A stretch of 46,532 bases of DNA, from contig CAZTDD010000043.1 in NCBI GenBank assembly GCA_964612675.1, positions 1 to 46,532 on the forward strand, given 5' to 3'. This stretch comes from CAZTDD01 sp964612675. GTDB lineage: Bacteria > Hinthialibacterota > Hinthialibacteria > Hinthialibacterales > JAKPRU01. The notes under the pieces are model-generated. The model was not told where the DNA came from. It saw nothing but the letters and a program-made list of their open reading frames with translations, and made no database searches. How positions within the stretch are numbered: the first letter of the stretch is position 1; each line of letters opens with the position of its first letter. The position numbers were made by a program, and so were the translations under genes. Positions 15,361-23,658 of this stretch are shown here, one piece after another.

Positions 15361-17766
15361 TTACCGCTTCCTGACAAACCGGTACGTCTTGCCAGGTTCG
15401 CTGTTGAAACTCACGACGGAATCGTCAATCGATTCGAGATCGACGTCGCTATCCGCCGAACGGAGCGAAACGTCCTTGGTCCGAATTCGGCAGGGGCCGC
15501 CCAAGGTGGAGTGGATCACTGCCTGCGTCAGTTTTCCATCTTTCCAGGAGATATCGAGTTCGTATCCCCCGCGTGCGCGCAAACCGGCGATGTGTCCATC
15601 CGACCAGTCATTCGGCAGAGCGGGCAGAAGGCTCAGCTCGCCGTCGTGGCTCTGTAACAACATTTCGGCAATCGCTGCGGTGCCGCCCATGTTGCCGTCA
15701 ATCTGGAAAATATGAGGCGGATGCAGGTCGAATAAATTCTCTTCGGTCGATCTACGGAGAAGAACGTTGAGGCTGTCTTTTGCCAGATCGCCTTCCTCGA
15801 ATCGCGCCCAAAACAGCGCGACCCATGCCCGGCTCCATCCTGTGCCGCCGCCACCGTGCGCCAGGCGTCTCTCCAGCGACGTCCGAACCGCTTTCGCTAG
15901 TTTCGGTGTGCCGCGAAGGGTGATCCGATCGCCCGGGAAGAAAGCGAATAGATGGGACATGTGGCGATGTCCCGGCTCGGGCTCGTCAAAGTCTTTCAGC
16001 CATTCTTGAAGCTGCCCGTGTTTGCCAATTTGAGGGTCGGGCATCCGTTCAAGTGCGTCGGCAAGCTGGGCTCGGAATTCCTCATCGACTCCCAAAATCT
16101 TTGAAGCGTCGATACAGTTTGTGAACAGGTCATGAATAATTTGGAAATCCATCGTCGCACCGACACACAAATAACCGACCTGGCCGTCTTCGGATTTGAA
16201 TCGATTCTCGGGGGAGGTGGAGGGATTCGTGACGAGCCGTCCTTTCGAATCTTCAATCAAAAAATCCAGGCAAAAAACGGCCGCGTCGCGCATGACAGGA
16301 TACGCCTCTTTGAAGAGAAATCGTTTATCGCCGCTGAATTGATAGTGTTCCCACGGATGCTGACAGAGCCATGCCGCTCCCATCGGCCACAGACCCCAAA
16401 TACCGTCTGCGGGAACGGTAAATCCCCAGACATCGGAAAGATGATGCGCAACAAACCCACGGCAATCGTAATGCTTGGCAGCGGTAATTCGTCCCCGTTC
16501 GCGCAGACTATCCAGATACTCGAACAGCGGCTGAGTACATTCCTGCAAATTACAAATCTCGGCGGGCCAGTAATTCATTTCCAGGTTAATATTGAAATGA
16601 TAATCGCAGCTCCATGGTGGATTCATCTGCTCACACCAGAGTCCCTGAAGATTTGCTGGAAGGCATCCCGGTCGCGAGCTGCCGAGCAATAAATAACGTC
16701 CGACCTGGAAATACTGCGCAAGGAGTCCGGGATCGTCTCCGCCGTTTTTCACAGCATCGAGACGTTCATCAGTGGGCATATCCTGTTTCGTACCATCCCC
16801 CAGCCGAAAATCGACACGCCGCATCCAGGGTTCATGTTCACTAACATGCGTATCAAGGAGTTTTTTGAATGATTTTTGAGCAGCGTTGAGATGTTTTTTG
16901 CAAAGATCGGACGGATCGTCCCCGCGATAGCTGGTTGCCGCCGCGAGGATAAGTGTGACCGAGTCGGCCCCGTTTACTTTGATGCTGTCTTTCGAGCCGG
17001 TTACCGTGCCGCCCTCACGCTCGATCAACATGCGCGCTTCAAACTGAACTCCCTTCCCTTTATCACACGCTCCCTCCAGTATGAGTGCATGAAACCCTTC
17101 GGTACGCGATTCCGCGTCCTGCTGGCGGGTAAACCGAAACCGCGCAGAAATTTCACCCGGTTTGTCGGCGGTCATATGAATCACAACAACGTTGTCGGGA
17201 ACGGAAGCGAAAATCTCTCGTTGGTATTGCACGTCGTCGGCCTCGTAAGTCACTCGGACGACACCCCGCATCAGATCGAGTTCTCTCCTATAATTACGGA
17301 CTTCGCCAAGGTCATCAAAATCGATCCAGAGGTCCCCTAGCGACTGATAGGGTTTAATGCGGCGGGGTTCGCCCATTAGATATTTATCCGCAAGTTTGTT
17401 TCCTTCTTCATACTTGCCCTCAAAAAGTTTCTCGCGCACAAGTGGCAGATAATGAAGCGCGTCCGGATTGTGGCGATCCAGCGGCCCGCCGGACCAAAGG
17501 GTGTCTTCGTTGAGCTGAATCCGTTCGAGATTCACGCCCCCGAACACCATCGCGCCCAGCCTGCCGTTGCCGACAGGAAGCGCCTGCAGCCAACGGGTGG
17601 CGGGCTGGCGGTACCAGAGGGTCATGTCCGCATCGGGGGCATTCGCCTGTCCGGTCAGTTTTGCGGTTTCCACGAACTTGTTTTCTTCCTCCGCGGCAAG
17701 AGGAGTCCCCTGCCATACCAAAGATAGTAAAAAGACGATCACGGTTGATTTCATTAAGCGCTTCAT
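15361..17766 (-). CDS. secreted GH95-family alpha-L-fucosidase-like glycosidase
   Basis: An 801-residue protein, normal for family GH95. An N-terminal signal peptide (about 1-25) is followed by the family's N-terminal beta domain (WYRQPATRWLQALPVGNGRLGAMVFGG, QLNEDTLWSGGP). The (alpha/alpha)6 catalytic barrel comes next (GLWCEQMNPPWSCDYHFNINLEMNYWPAEICNL, WGLWPMGAAWLCQHPWEHYQFSGD, SPEN), then HRHMSHLFAFFPGD and the C-terminal LLQSHDGELSLLPALPNDW. Family members cleave alpha-1,2-fucosyl or related galactosyl bonds by inversion. It is exported, so it probably acts on plant or algal polysaccharide or on glycans. AAGGAG lies before the ATG. It is divergent from the GH28-like gene. Confidence 0.93.
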   Translation of the reverse strand: MKRLMKSTVIVFLLSLVWQGTPLAAEEENKFVETAKLTGQANAPDADMTLWYRQPATRWLQALPVGNGRLGAMVFGGVNLERIQLNEDTLWSGGPLDRHNPDALHYLPLVREKLFEGKYEEGNKLADKYLMGEPRRIKPYQSLGDLWIDFDDLGEVRNYRRELDLMRGVVRVTYEADDVQYQREIFASVPDNVVVIHMTADKPGEISARFRFTRQQDAESRTEGFHALILEGACDKGKGVQFEARMLIEREGGTVTGSKDSIKVNGADSVTLILAAATSYRGDDPSDLCKKHLNAAQKSFKKLLDTHVSEHEPWMRRVDFRLGDGTKQDMPTDERLDAVKNGGDDPGLLAQYFQVGRYLLLGSSRPGCLPANLQGLWCEQMNPPWSCDYHFNINLEMNYWPAEICNLQECTQPLFEYLDSLRERGRITAAKHYDCRGFVAHHLSDVWGFTVPADGIWGLWPMGAAWLCQHPWEHYQFSGDKRFLFKEAYPVMRDAAVFCLDFLIEDSKGRLVTNPSTSPENRFKSEDGQVGYLCVGATMDFQIIHDLFTNCIDASKILGVDEEFRAQLADALERMPDPQIGKHGQLQEWLKDFDEPEPGHRHMSHLFAFFPGDRITLRGTPKLAKAVRTSLERRLAHGGGGTGWSRAWVALFWARFEEGDLAKDSLNVLLRRSTEENLFDLHPPHIFQIDGNMGGTAAIAEMLLQSHDGELSLLPALPNDWSDGHIAGLRARGGYELDISWKDGKLTQAVIHSTLGGPCRIRTKDVSLRSADSDVDLESIDDSVVSFNSEPGKTYRFVRKR

Positions 17767-17995
17767 TGAGATGTGCTCCTTTTCTCATGCAACTGAGGTC
17801 TTCTCGGAAGAATACCTGAGAGACCAATCGATGAGAACTGAGCTCGGTTTGAGATTTGACGCTGCTTACTCGCGTTTTTCGCATGTGATATGCTCAAGGC
17901 AATTCATGTCGTTCCCTCACCCCGAGCCTCTCCCAGAAAAGCCAGCAGCGGTGGCTGCTGTTGGAGAGAGAACAGTCACAGTAGGAGCCTCCTAT

Positions 17996-19597
17996 ATGAA
18001 AACACAGCCGCCTCATCGTTTCTTCAAAACCCTTTGCCTGCTGACTACCGGATTCGTACTCAATGCGATCATGCCTGAACACTTCGTGTCGGCGGATGTG
18101 ACGGTGTTCAATGTCAAAGAGTACGGCGCCGTTGGAGATGGGAACTCAAACGACACGACCGCCGTCCAAGAAGCGATAGAAGCATGTGTGGACTCGGGAG
18201 GCGGGACAGTCATCTTCCCCGCAGGCAGATATTCGTGTGGCAGCATCCACCTTCGAAGCAATGTAACACTTCGCCTTGAAAACGGGGCGACAATCGCGGC
18301 AAGTCCCGATGATAACGATTTTGACCCCTACGAAGAATTGGATTACGAGACCGATTCCGACCGTGAGACGACTTATTTTCATTTCAGCCTTCTGTGGGGC
18401 GAGGAGGTCGAGAACGTCGCCATCGCCGGCGAGGGAACCATCGACGGGAATCGGAGAAAGCGCGGCGGGCCGAAACCGATTGCGTTCAAACGATGCCGTC
18501 ATATCGACGTCCGAAATGTCAAAATTGTCAACGCGCCTAATTACTGTATCAGTCTCCTGGGCTGCGATTATGTCAATGTCGATGGGGTGACGATTCTGAA
18601 CGGTTATTGCGACGGGATCGATCCGGATTGCTGCCATCATGTCAGGATTTCCAACTGTCATATTGAGACGTGGGACGATGCGATTGTGCCCAAAAGCAGC
18701 TTCGCGCTTGGCGAGCGGCGAACGAGTGAAAACATAACAGTGACAAATTGTATTTTGAGCACAAGCTGTAACGCATTCAAAATGGGCACGGAATCCGGAG
18801 GCGGGTTCAAGTATGTGACGGTCAGCAACTGCGTGATGTTCAGCCCTCCGGGAACCAGGCCGACGATTTCAGGCATCGCGATCGAGACTGTGGACGGAGC
18901 GATTGTAGAAAACGTGCTGGTTTCCAATATCTCGATGCAAAACGTTGAAACCCCCATCTTCGTGCGGCTCGGCAATCGCGGCCGCGATATGGAAATCCCT
19001 GTACCCGGGACCTTGCGCAACGTGACGATTAGTAACGTTGAAGCCACCGGCGCGACGCTGGCCTCGTCGATTACCGGATTGCCCGGCCACCCTGTGGAGA
19101 ACATCCGGCTCGACAATATCCGGATGGGGTACCAGGGCGGTGGGACGGCGGATCTCGCGGCAAAAGAGGTACCCGAGCTTCCGGCGAAATATCCCGAAGC
19201 GAAGATGTTCGGCGATCTCCCTGCGTACGGCTTATTCTGCAGGCACGCTCGAAATGTCTCGCTCCAAGATGTGGAAGTGCGCTCGGAAAAGAAAGAAGAA
19301 CGGCCCGCGCTGATTTGCGAGGATGTTGACGGGCTTCAATTGGACGGATTCGCGGCGAAGGGAAATGAAGAGAATCCGTTGATCCGGCTGAGCAATGTCC
19401 GGAATGCGTTGGTGACTCGCGCGAAACCCCTGGCCGGTACAGATATATTTTTGTACCTGAACGGTGCGCAGACACACTCGGTCACAGCCATCGCGAATGA
19501 TCTGGGAAACGCAAGAAAGGCCTTTGAGATCGAGTCCGATGTGCCGAAGGATGCATTTTTCAGTACCGCAAACTACCGAGGAAACAGACATCCCTAA
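17996..19597 (+). CDS. secreted GH28-family (polygalacturonase-like) glycosidase
   Basis: About 533 residues. A signal peptide (about 1-32) leads into a right-handed beta-helix. The pectate-lyase-like start FNVKEYGAVGDGNSNDTTAVQEAI is followed by GGGTVIFPAGRYSCGSIHLRSNVTLRLENGA. The GH28 catalytic region appears as YCDGIDPDCCHHVRISNC and TWDDAIVPKS, giving the paired aspartates; the GHG and RIK motifs of classical polygalacturonases are not obvious, so the substrate may differ. The reading frame is open upstream to 17567, but ATG 17996 is chosen because the signal peptide begins there. It faces away from the GH95 gene across 229 bp, suggesting joint use on one complex glycan. Confidence 0.87.
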   Translation: MKTQPPHRFFKTLCLLTTGFVLNAIMPEHFVSADVTVFNVKEYGAVGDGNSNDTTAVQEAIEACVDSGGGTVIFPAGRYSCGSIHLRSNVTLRLENGATIAASPDDNDFDPYEELDYETDSDRETTYFHFSLLWGEEVENVAIAGEGTIDGNRRKRGGPKPIAFKRCRHIDVRNVKIVNAPNYCISLLGCDYVNVDGVTILNGYCDGIDPDCCHHVRISNCHIETWDDAIVPKSSFALGERRTSENITVTNCILSTSCNAFKMGTESGGGFKYVTVSNCVMFSPPGTRPTISGIAIETVDGAIVENVLVSNISMQNVETPIFVRLGNRGRDMEIPVPGTLRNVTISNVEATGATLASSITGLPGHPVENIRLDNIRMGYQGGGTADLAAKEVPELPAKYPEAKMFGDLPAYGLFCRHARNVSLQDVEVRSEKKEERPALICEDVDGLQLDGFAAKGNEENPLIRLSNVRNALVTRAKPLAGTDIFLYLNGAQTHSVTAIANDLGNARKAFEIESDVPKDAFFSTANYRGNRHP

Positions 19598-19766
19598 CGA
19601 AACACACGTTGAAGAACCATACTCGTTTGGACGGAAGAGCCTGACAGGTTCCCATTCCGTGGGCGATAAGAAGACTGGACAGTTCTTCGCAAAAGCCACC
19701 GAAATGGAATACAATGGGAAGCGTAGCAAGGCATTTCTACTTCCTTGATGTGGAGAGGATACACGG
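19598..19766 (+). promoter_or_regulatory. structured leader and possible promoter of the pseudopilin gene
   Basis: Several hairpins can form: ACGGAA/TTCCGT near 19632-19660, a GAAGA-CTG/CAG-TCTTC hairpin near 19670-19690, and GGAAG/CTTCC with TAG/CTA near 19717-19742 just before the ribosome site. A TACAAT at about 19711 with TTCGCA 18 nt upstream is a possible sigma-70-like promoter. No known riboswitch consensus was recognised. Confidence 0.3.
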
Positions 19767-20432
19767 ATGAAACGAAGCGCATTTACCCTCATCGAACTTC
19801 TTATTGTTGTTGCGATCATCGGCATTCTGGCCGCAATTGCAGTCCCGAATTTCCTGAACGCCCAAACCCGGGCGAAAGTCTCCCGTGCGTACGCCGACAT
19901 GCGTTCTATCGGGACGTCGATCGAGAGTCTGCGATTGGACACAGGCCATCTGCTGATTGACGGCTGGGATGACGATACCGCGGAGGGCAAGAAAATCATC
20001 GAAGAGATTTTCCATAATGTCGGCAATCTTCCGGAGGCGCAGAAACCGGTCAGTATGTACCTCGCACCACTCACGTCACCGGTATCGTATATGTCCTCAG
20101 TACCGATCGATCCGTTTTTGAGAAAAATGGAGGGGATCGGTGATCGCGGGGTGGGCAGCGGGTTGGATACGTATCTGTACGCCGACGTCGATCCGAAGAT
20201 CCCCGGCCATAATCAGGGCGTCCAAGCATTGAACAGTCCGCTAGCCGAGGATTACGGTCTCAAGCCGCTGAAGACGGGCGAGTTTGCATTGCTGAGCGCA
20301 GGGCCCGACTTCGTGTATGGCGGTGGAGGGGGCGGTGTCGCCAGCAGCCGGGGAATTCCTTACAGCCCAAGCAACGGTCTGACAAGTACGGGTGAGATCT
20401 ACTACATCAGCGGCGGCCGCTTGAGCGATTAA
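19767..20432 (+). CDS. type IV pilin-like / type II secretion pseudopilin (prepilin)
   Basis: A 221-residue prepilin. The leader MKRSA is followed by the prepilin peptidase substrate FTLIELLIVVAIIGILAAIAVPNF, with Phe+1 and Glu+5, then a helix NAQTRAKVSRAYADMRSIGTSIE. The remaining globular part contains PVSYMSSVPIDPF and a C-terminal GGGGGG stretch with short strands (FALLSAGPDFVYG). It would be methylated and inserted by PilD, then assembled into a pseudopilus or pilus. Single long prepilins of this form, with the processing sequence five residues in, are numerous in uncultured planctobacteria-related lineages. GGAGAGG lies upstream of the ATG. No other pil or gsp gene is adjacent. Confidence 0.92.
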   Translation: MKRSAFTLIELLIVVAIIGILAAIAVPNFLNAQTRAKVSRAYADMRSIGTSIESLRLDTGHLLIDGWDDDTAEGKKIIEEIFHNVGNLPEAQKPVSMYLAPLTSPVSYMSSVPIDPFLRKMEGIGDRGVGSGLDTYLYADVDPKIPGHNQGVQALNSPLAEDYGLKPLKTGEFALLSAGPDFVYGGGGGGVASSRGIPYSPSNGLTSTGEIYYISGGRLSD

Positions 20433-20480
20433 GACCGTTCCAGGACAGTCGACTGAACTCGAAAAAACTACACTAGTTGA

Positions 20481-20514
20481 AGCGCCCTCTTCATTTCCAA
20501 CCCCGGAGGGCGCT
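20481..20514 (+). terminator. hairpin downstream of the pseudopilin gene
   Basis: AGCGCCCTC and GAGGGCGCT form a perfect 9-bp stem with a 16-nt loop, 48 nt after the pseudopilin stop and about 50 nt before gmk. No T-run follows, so termination is not proven. Confidence 0.4.
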
Positions 20515-20566
20515 ATGATCCCGTTGTCTGTCTGACGACGCAAAAACCAACAAGACGGGGCTTATC

Positions 20567-21241
20567 GTGTTTCTGGATTTCGATGATGAATCGATTATCA
20601 TACCAGGTGTGCCGGTCGTGGTCTCCGGACCGTCCGGCGTAGGAAAAGGGAGCATTATTTCCGTTGTTGTCGAGCGGCATCAGGAGATTTCCGTCTCGAC
20701 ATCCATGACGTCGCGGCCACCCAGAACAGATGAAAAAGAAGGGGTGGACTACTATTTTGTGGATCGACCGACGTTCCTGAAGCGAATCGAGGACGGCATG
20801 TTGCTCGAGTGGGCCGAAGTCTATGGACAGTTGTATGGAACACCGAAAGAGCCGCTGGTCCGCAATCTCGAAAGTGGGCGCGATGTGATTATGGAGTTGG
20901 ATGTGCAAGGGGGATTGAGTGTCAAAAAAGCGCTTCCGAAAGCATGCCTGATATTTGTGCTTCCTCCTTCGTGGGAAGAACAGGCTCGGAGACTGCGCGG
21001 GCGGGCCACTGAGACTGAGAGGGAGGTCCAGCGGCGTCTCTCCGAAGTGACGGAAGAGCTTCACTATTTGAAATACTATCAGTACATCGTGATTAATCGT
21101 TCCGTTGAGCAGGCTGCAGAGAAAGTGAGAACGATCATCATGGCGGAACGCTATCGTCGGGCTCATCTGGAGCCCGTGCTGCGCAAAACCGGTCTCCTGC
21201 CGGATGGCCTCGGTGACGATTCGAATGCTTCTGAGACCTGA
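20567..21241 (+). CDS. gmk: guanylate kinase
   Basis: A 224-residue enzyme that phosphorylates GMP to GDP with ATP. P-loop GPSGVGKGS (21-29). The GMP-binding domain shows STSMTSRPPRTDEKEGVDYYFVDR and LLEWAEVYGQLYGTPKE. The lid and C-terminal segments include RLRGRATETEREVQRRLSEVTEEL and YQYIVINRSVEQA. The start is GTG 20567 with a short N-terminal extension (MFLDFDDESIIIPGV) before the core. It is followed after 32 bp by the AAC(3)-like gene, so the two may form a transcription unit. Confidence 0.95.
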   Translation: MFLDFDDESIIIPGVPVVVSGPSGVGKGSIISVVVERHQEISVSTSMTSRPPRTDEKEGVDYYFVDRPTFLKRIEDGMLLEWAEVYGQLYGTPKEPLVRNLESGRDVIMELDVQGGLSVKKALPKACLIFVLPPSWEEQARRLRGRATETEREVQRRLSEVTEELHYLKYYQYIVINRSVEQAAEKVRTIIMAERYRRAHLEPVLRKTGLLPDGLGDDSNASET

Positions 21242-21273
21242 GAGATCGCAGTACGCCACCGGAGGCTTTCTTC

Positions 21274-22077
21274 ATGGTAACAAGACAGGAAATCACCGCT
21301 GATCTGCGCGGTTTGGGGGTCGGTTCAGGGGATTTGCTTGCGGTTCACAGCTCGCTCAAAAGTCTCGGCTGGGTCGAAGGAGGACCGGAGGAAGTCATCG
21401 AGGCGTTCCTGGATGTGCTGGGGCCGACTGGCAACCTCGTGATGCCGGTGTTCTCTTTCACGTTTTCGAGTCTCGATGCGACGGCGCTTTATGATCCAGA
21501 CCGTTCTTCATCCAAAGTCGGTGCGATAACAGAGACGTTCCGCAAAGATCCCCGGACCGTTACAAGTCTCCATCCGACTCACTCGGTGGGTGTGATCGGT
21601 CCTCTGGCAGAAGAACTGACATTCGGTCATCTCGGATCGTCGCCGCTGGGACGCGGGAGTCCGTTTGACCGGCTGCGTGAACGAGACGGAACGATTCTGA
21701 TGATCGGCTGCGATTTAACGAGCTGCTCGATTCTTCATGTGTATGAGGTACTCGCGGACCTTCCTTATATCGATGTTGCATTTCGGCGGGATAAAGACCA
21801 CGAGCTCGCTGGAATCGGAAGAAACGGCAAAAAGATGATCGGGCTCGAGCTTTATGAAATTCCCGGTTGTAGCGGGGGGTTCACCAAAGCCGAGCCGGTG
21901 ATCGAGGAGCAAGGCGTATTACGGCGTGGCCGGATCGGTGACGCGGATTGTTTTCACTTTTCGTCGTTGGTTGCGGGGGAAGTTCTTGTGTCGGAATTGC
22001 AGAAAACGCCGGACCTGCTGCTGTGCGACAATCCGGAATGTCAGATTTGTCCGCAGCGGAGGGAGGCGGTGACGTAA
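21274..22077 (+). CDS. AAC(3)-family N-acetyltransferase
   Basis: A 267-residue protein of the aminoglycoside 3-N-acetyltransferase family. It shows LLAVHSSLKSLGWVEGG near the start, LVMPVFSFTFSSLDA, SLHPTHSVGVIGPLAEEL with the family's catalytic-type histidine, and SPFDRLRERDGTILMIGCDLTSCSILHVYE. The C-terminus ends in CDNPECQICPQRR, a small cysteine cluster. Family members use acetyl-CoA to modify an amine. Housekeeping members are widespread, and resistance to an antibiotic cannot be inferred. GGAGG lies 9 nt before the ATG. Confidence 0.88.
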   Translation: MVTRQEITADLRGLGVGSGDLLAVHSSLKSLGWVEGGPEEVIEAFLDVLGPTGNLVMPVFSFTFSSLDATALYDPDRSSSKVGAITETFRKDPRTVTSLHPTHSVGVIGPLAEELTFGHLGSSPLGRGSPFDRLRERDGTILMIGCDLTSCSILHVYEVLADLPYIDVAFRRDKDHELAGIGRNGKKMIGLELYEIPGCSGGFTKAEPVIEEQGVLRRGRIGDADCFHFSSLVAGEVLVSELQKTPDLLLCDNPECQICPQRREAVT

Positions 22078-22094
22078 GCTGTTTCGGTCCCTTT

Positions 22095-22342
22095 ATCGTC
22101 ATCGCGAGCCACGGACCGTCGGCGCCGGTGATTTGAGGAAGAAAACGCGGTCCCCGTTGCCGTCATGGCGAGCGAAGCGTGGCCATTTCGTTTTAGTCCG
22201 ATTCAACGGCGAGATTCTCACGTCGCTCCGCTCCTCAGAATGACGATTCCTCGGCGTTTTCTTAGGAGCGAAGCGTGGCCATCTCGTTTTAGTCCGATTC
22301 AACGGCGAGATTCCCACGTCGCTCCGCTTCTCGGAATGACGG
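22095..22342 (+). repeat. dispersed repeat family C (copy 2, doubled core)
   Basis: A copy of the repeat at 13273-13410 in which the palindromic core occurs twice, at about 22170-22244 and 22266-22342. The two cores are nearly identical (AGCGAAGCGTGGCCAT ... CACGTCGCTCCGCT) and lie between the acetyltransferase and phosphatase genes, which converge. Confidence 0.85.
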
Positions 22343-22358
22343 ATTCGGTCACGTCTTC

Positions 22359-23168
22359 TTAGGAGGACCTCCGATCGGCGATCCATTCGATGCGAGAGAT
22401 GAGATCTTCGACGAATGCGGGGTGAGCAGCGACAACGGCCTCCGGCGCTTTGTTCTTACTGGTGAAACGCCGCGTGTCCATCGGCTCACCTGAGAGTAAA
22501 CGGATATCTCCACCGGCCTTGCGCAGGATCACTTCTGCGGCGGCAACGTCCCACAGACGAGGTGGATCGCAAATCGCCCCGACGACGGTACCTTTTGCCA
22601 CCGTAGTCAGATGAACGGCCGTCGAACCGTGTGCCCATACCTTTCCCGGGAAGTTGAGTCGTATTTTCTTCCAGGCGGTTGAAAAGGCCAGGAGCGGCGC
22701 GTTGTCGTCCAACGGTCCCGGTCGCGGCACGGAGAGTTGTTTTCCATTCAGAAATGCGCCGGTCTCCTCGGAGGCTTCGTAGAATTCATCGATGAAGGGG
22801 GCATATACAATCCCAAGCACCGGTCGTCCCTCGCTCAAGAGCCCCGCACAGACCGCCCAGATCGGCATCTCGGAGAGATAAGAGGACGTACCGTCGATGG
22901 GATCGAGAGCCCACTGGAACTCCTTGGAGGCGTTGCCGCTTTCTCCATATTCCTCACCGATGATGGCATGTTCCGGATACCGTTCCTGAATCTCGCGGAC
23001 CAGAAATCGTTCGATTTCACGGTCCGCCTGGGAGACAAGCGATTGATCGCTTTTCTGCTCACCGGAAGTTTTTCGGAAATGTCGCAGGGCAATCCGTCCG
23101 GCCTCCCGGACAACCGGGGCCATTCCGCGAAGGATGTTACTCAAGCTGCAACGTGGCGGTAGAGACAC
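22359..23168 (-). CDS. inositol monophosphatase-family phosphatase
   Basis: A 269-residue IMPase fold. It has the metal-site motifs GEEYGESG (71-78), DPIDGT (89-94) and WDVAAAE (206-212). Members hydrolyse inositol phosphate, histidinol phosphate (HisN), PAP or fructose bisphosphate. DPIDGTSSYLSEMPIWAVCAGL and the length are closest to histidinol-phosphatase-type members, but this is not decisive. It starts with GTG 23168, 9 nt after a GAGGA site. It is convergent with the AAC(3)-like gene, from which a doubled family C repeat separates it. Confidence 0.88.
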   Translation of the reverse strand: MSLPPRCSLSNILRGMAPVVREAGRIALRHFRKTSGEQKSDQSLVSQADREIERFLVREIQERYPEHAIIGEEYGESGNASKEFQWALDPIDGTSSYLSEMPIWAVCAGLLSEGRPVLGIVYAPFIDEFYEASEETGAFLNGKQLSVPRPGPLDDNAPLLAFSTAWKKIRLNFPGKVWAHGSTAVHLTTVAKGTVVGAICDPPRLWDVAAAEVILRKAGGDIRLLSGEPMDTRRFTSKNKAPEAVVAAHPAFVEDLISRIEWIADRRSS

Positions 23169-23235
23169 AATGTATCCTCACTAAAAAACACAAAAAAGAT
23201 CGTAACGTCAATTCTACTCGGAATCTGGCCGGTTT

Positions 23236-23612
23236 TGACGGGGTGGTAAAAAGTCAGCGATACAGTCCAACCCCCTCTGTATCTCCCCCGGTCTTGATGG
23301 TGCTGCAAAAAGTTTGGGATACGGATCTCAACCCCCTCCTAACCTCCCCCGATCTTCGGGGGAGGGAAAAAACGACCGTGTCTGCAGCGTTTTCTCCCCC
23401 AAGAGGGACACGCTTGCGTGGCCGCTATAAGGGGAGGTTAGGAGCAATGTCATTAAGTTAGGAAAGGGGGAAGCCGTTTACTGGGAGGGCGAGGCTCCCG
23501 CCGAGCCGAAATGAAGAAAAATGCGGCTCACCAGGAGGTTCGCCCTCCCCTCGCTCCTTCTCTGAAACTTAACTTAATGACATTGAGGTTAGGAGGGGGT
23601 TGACACTTCCCG
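23236..23612 (+). mobile_element. MITE-like family B cluster with a nested element
   Basis: Two left ends occur in series: TGACGGGGTGGTAAAAAGTCA at 23236 and a second at 23295 (TGATGGTGCTGCAAAAAGT). They are followed by the CCCGATCTTCGGGGG hairpin and the TGTCTGCAGCG and GAGGGACACGCTTGCGTGGC interior that also occurs at 35946-36148. The right half is interrupted at 23445-23585 by a second element. The B right end itself appears lost near 23612. Confidence 0.75.
23445..23585. mobile_element. 141-bp MITE with perfect 16-bp inverted ends and 10-bp target duplication
   Basis: The ends CAATGTCATTAAGTTA (23445-23460) and TAACTTAATGACATTG (23570-23585) are perfect inverted repeats. The element is flanked by AGGTTAGGAG at 23435-23444 and 23586-23595, a 10-bp duplication of the family B repeat it entered. 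Inside, GGGAGGGCGAGGCTCCCGCC (23484-) and its imperfect reverse copy near 23525-23550 can fold into a hairpin. It codes for no protein and must have been moved by a transposase elsewhere. A 10-bp duplication would fit an IS4-like enzyme, which is an inference. Confidence 0.9.
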
Positions 23613-23658
23613 GTATGAACACCGCTCCCTACAGGTCTACACACCCTTTGTCACGGAC

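Noticed and set aside
17567..17995. N-terminal extension of the GH28-like protein
   Set aside because: It overlaps the GH95 start region on the other strand; the signal peptide begins at 17996.
19598..19766. Possible cyclic-di-GMP riboswitch before the pseudopilin gene
   Set aside because: GCAAAAGCC and ACCGAAATGG recall parts of the class I consensus, but the order and the remaining conserved blocks do not fit.
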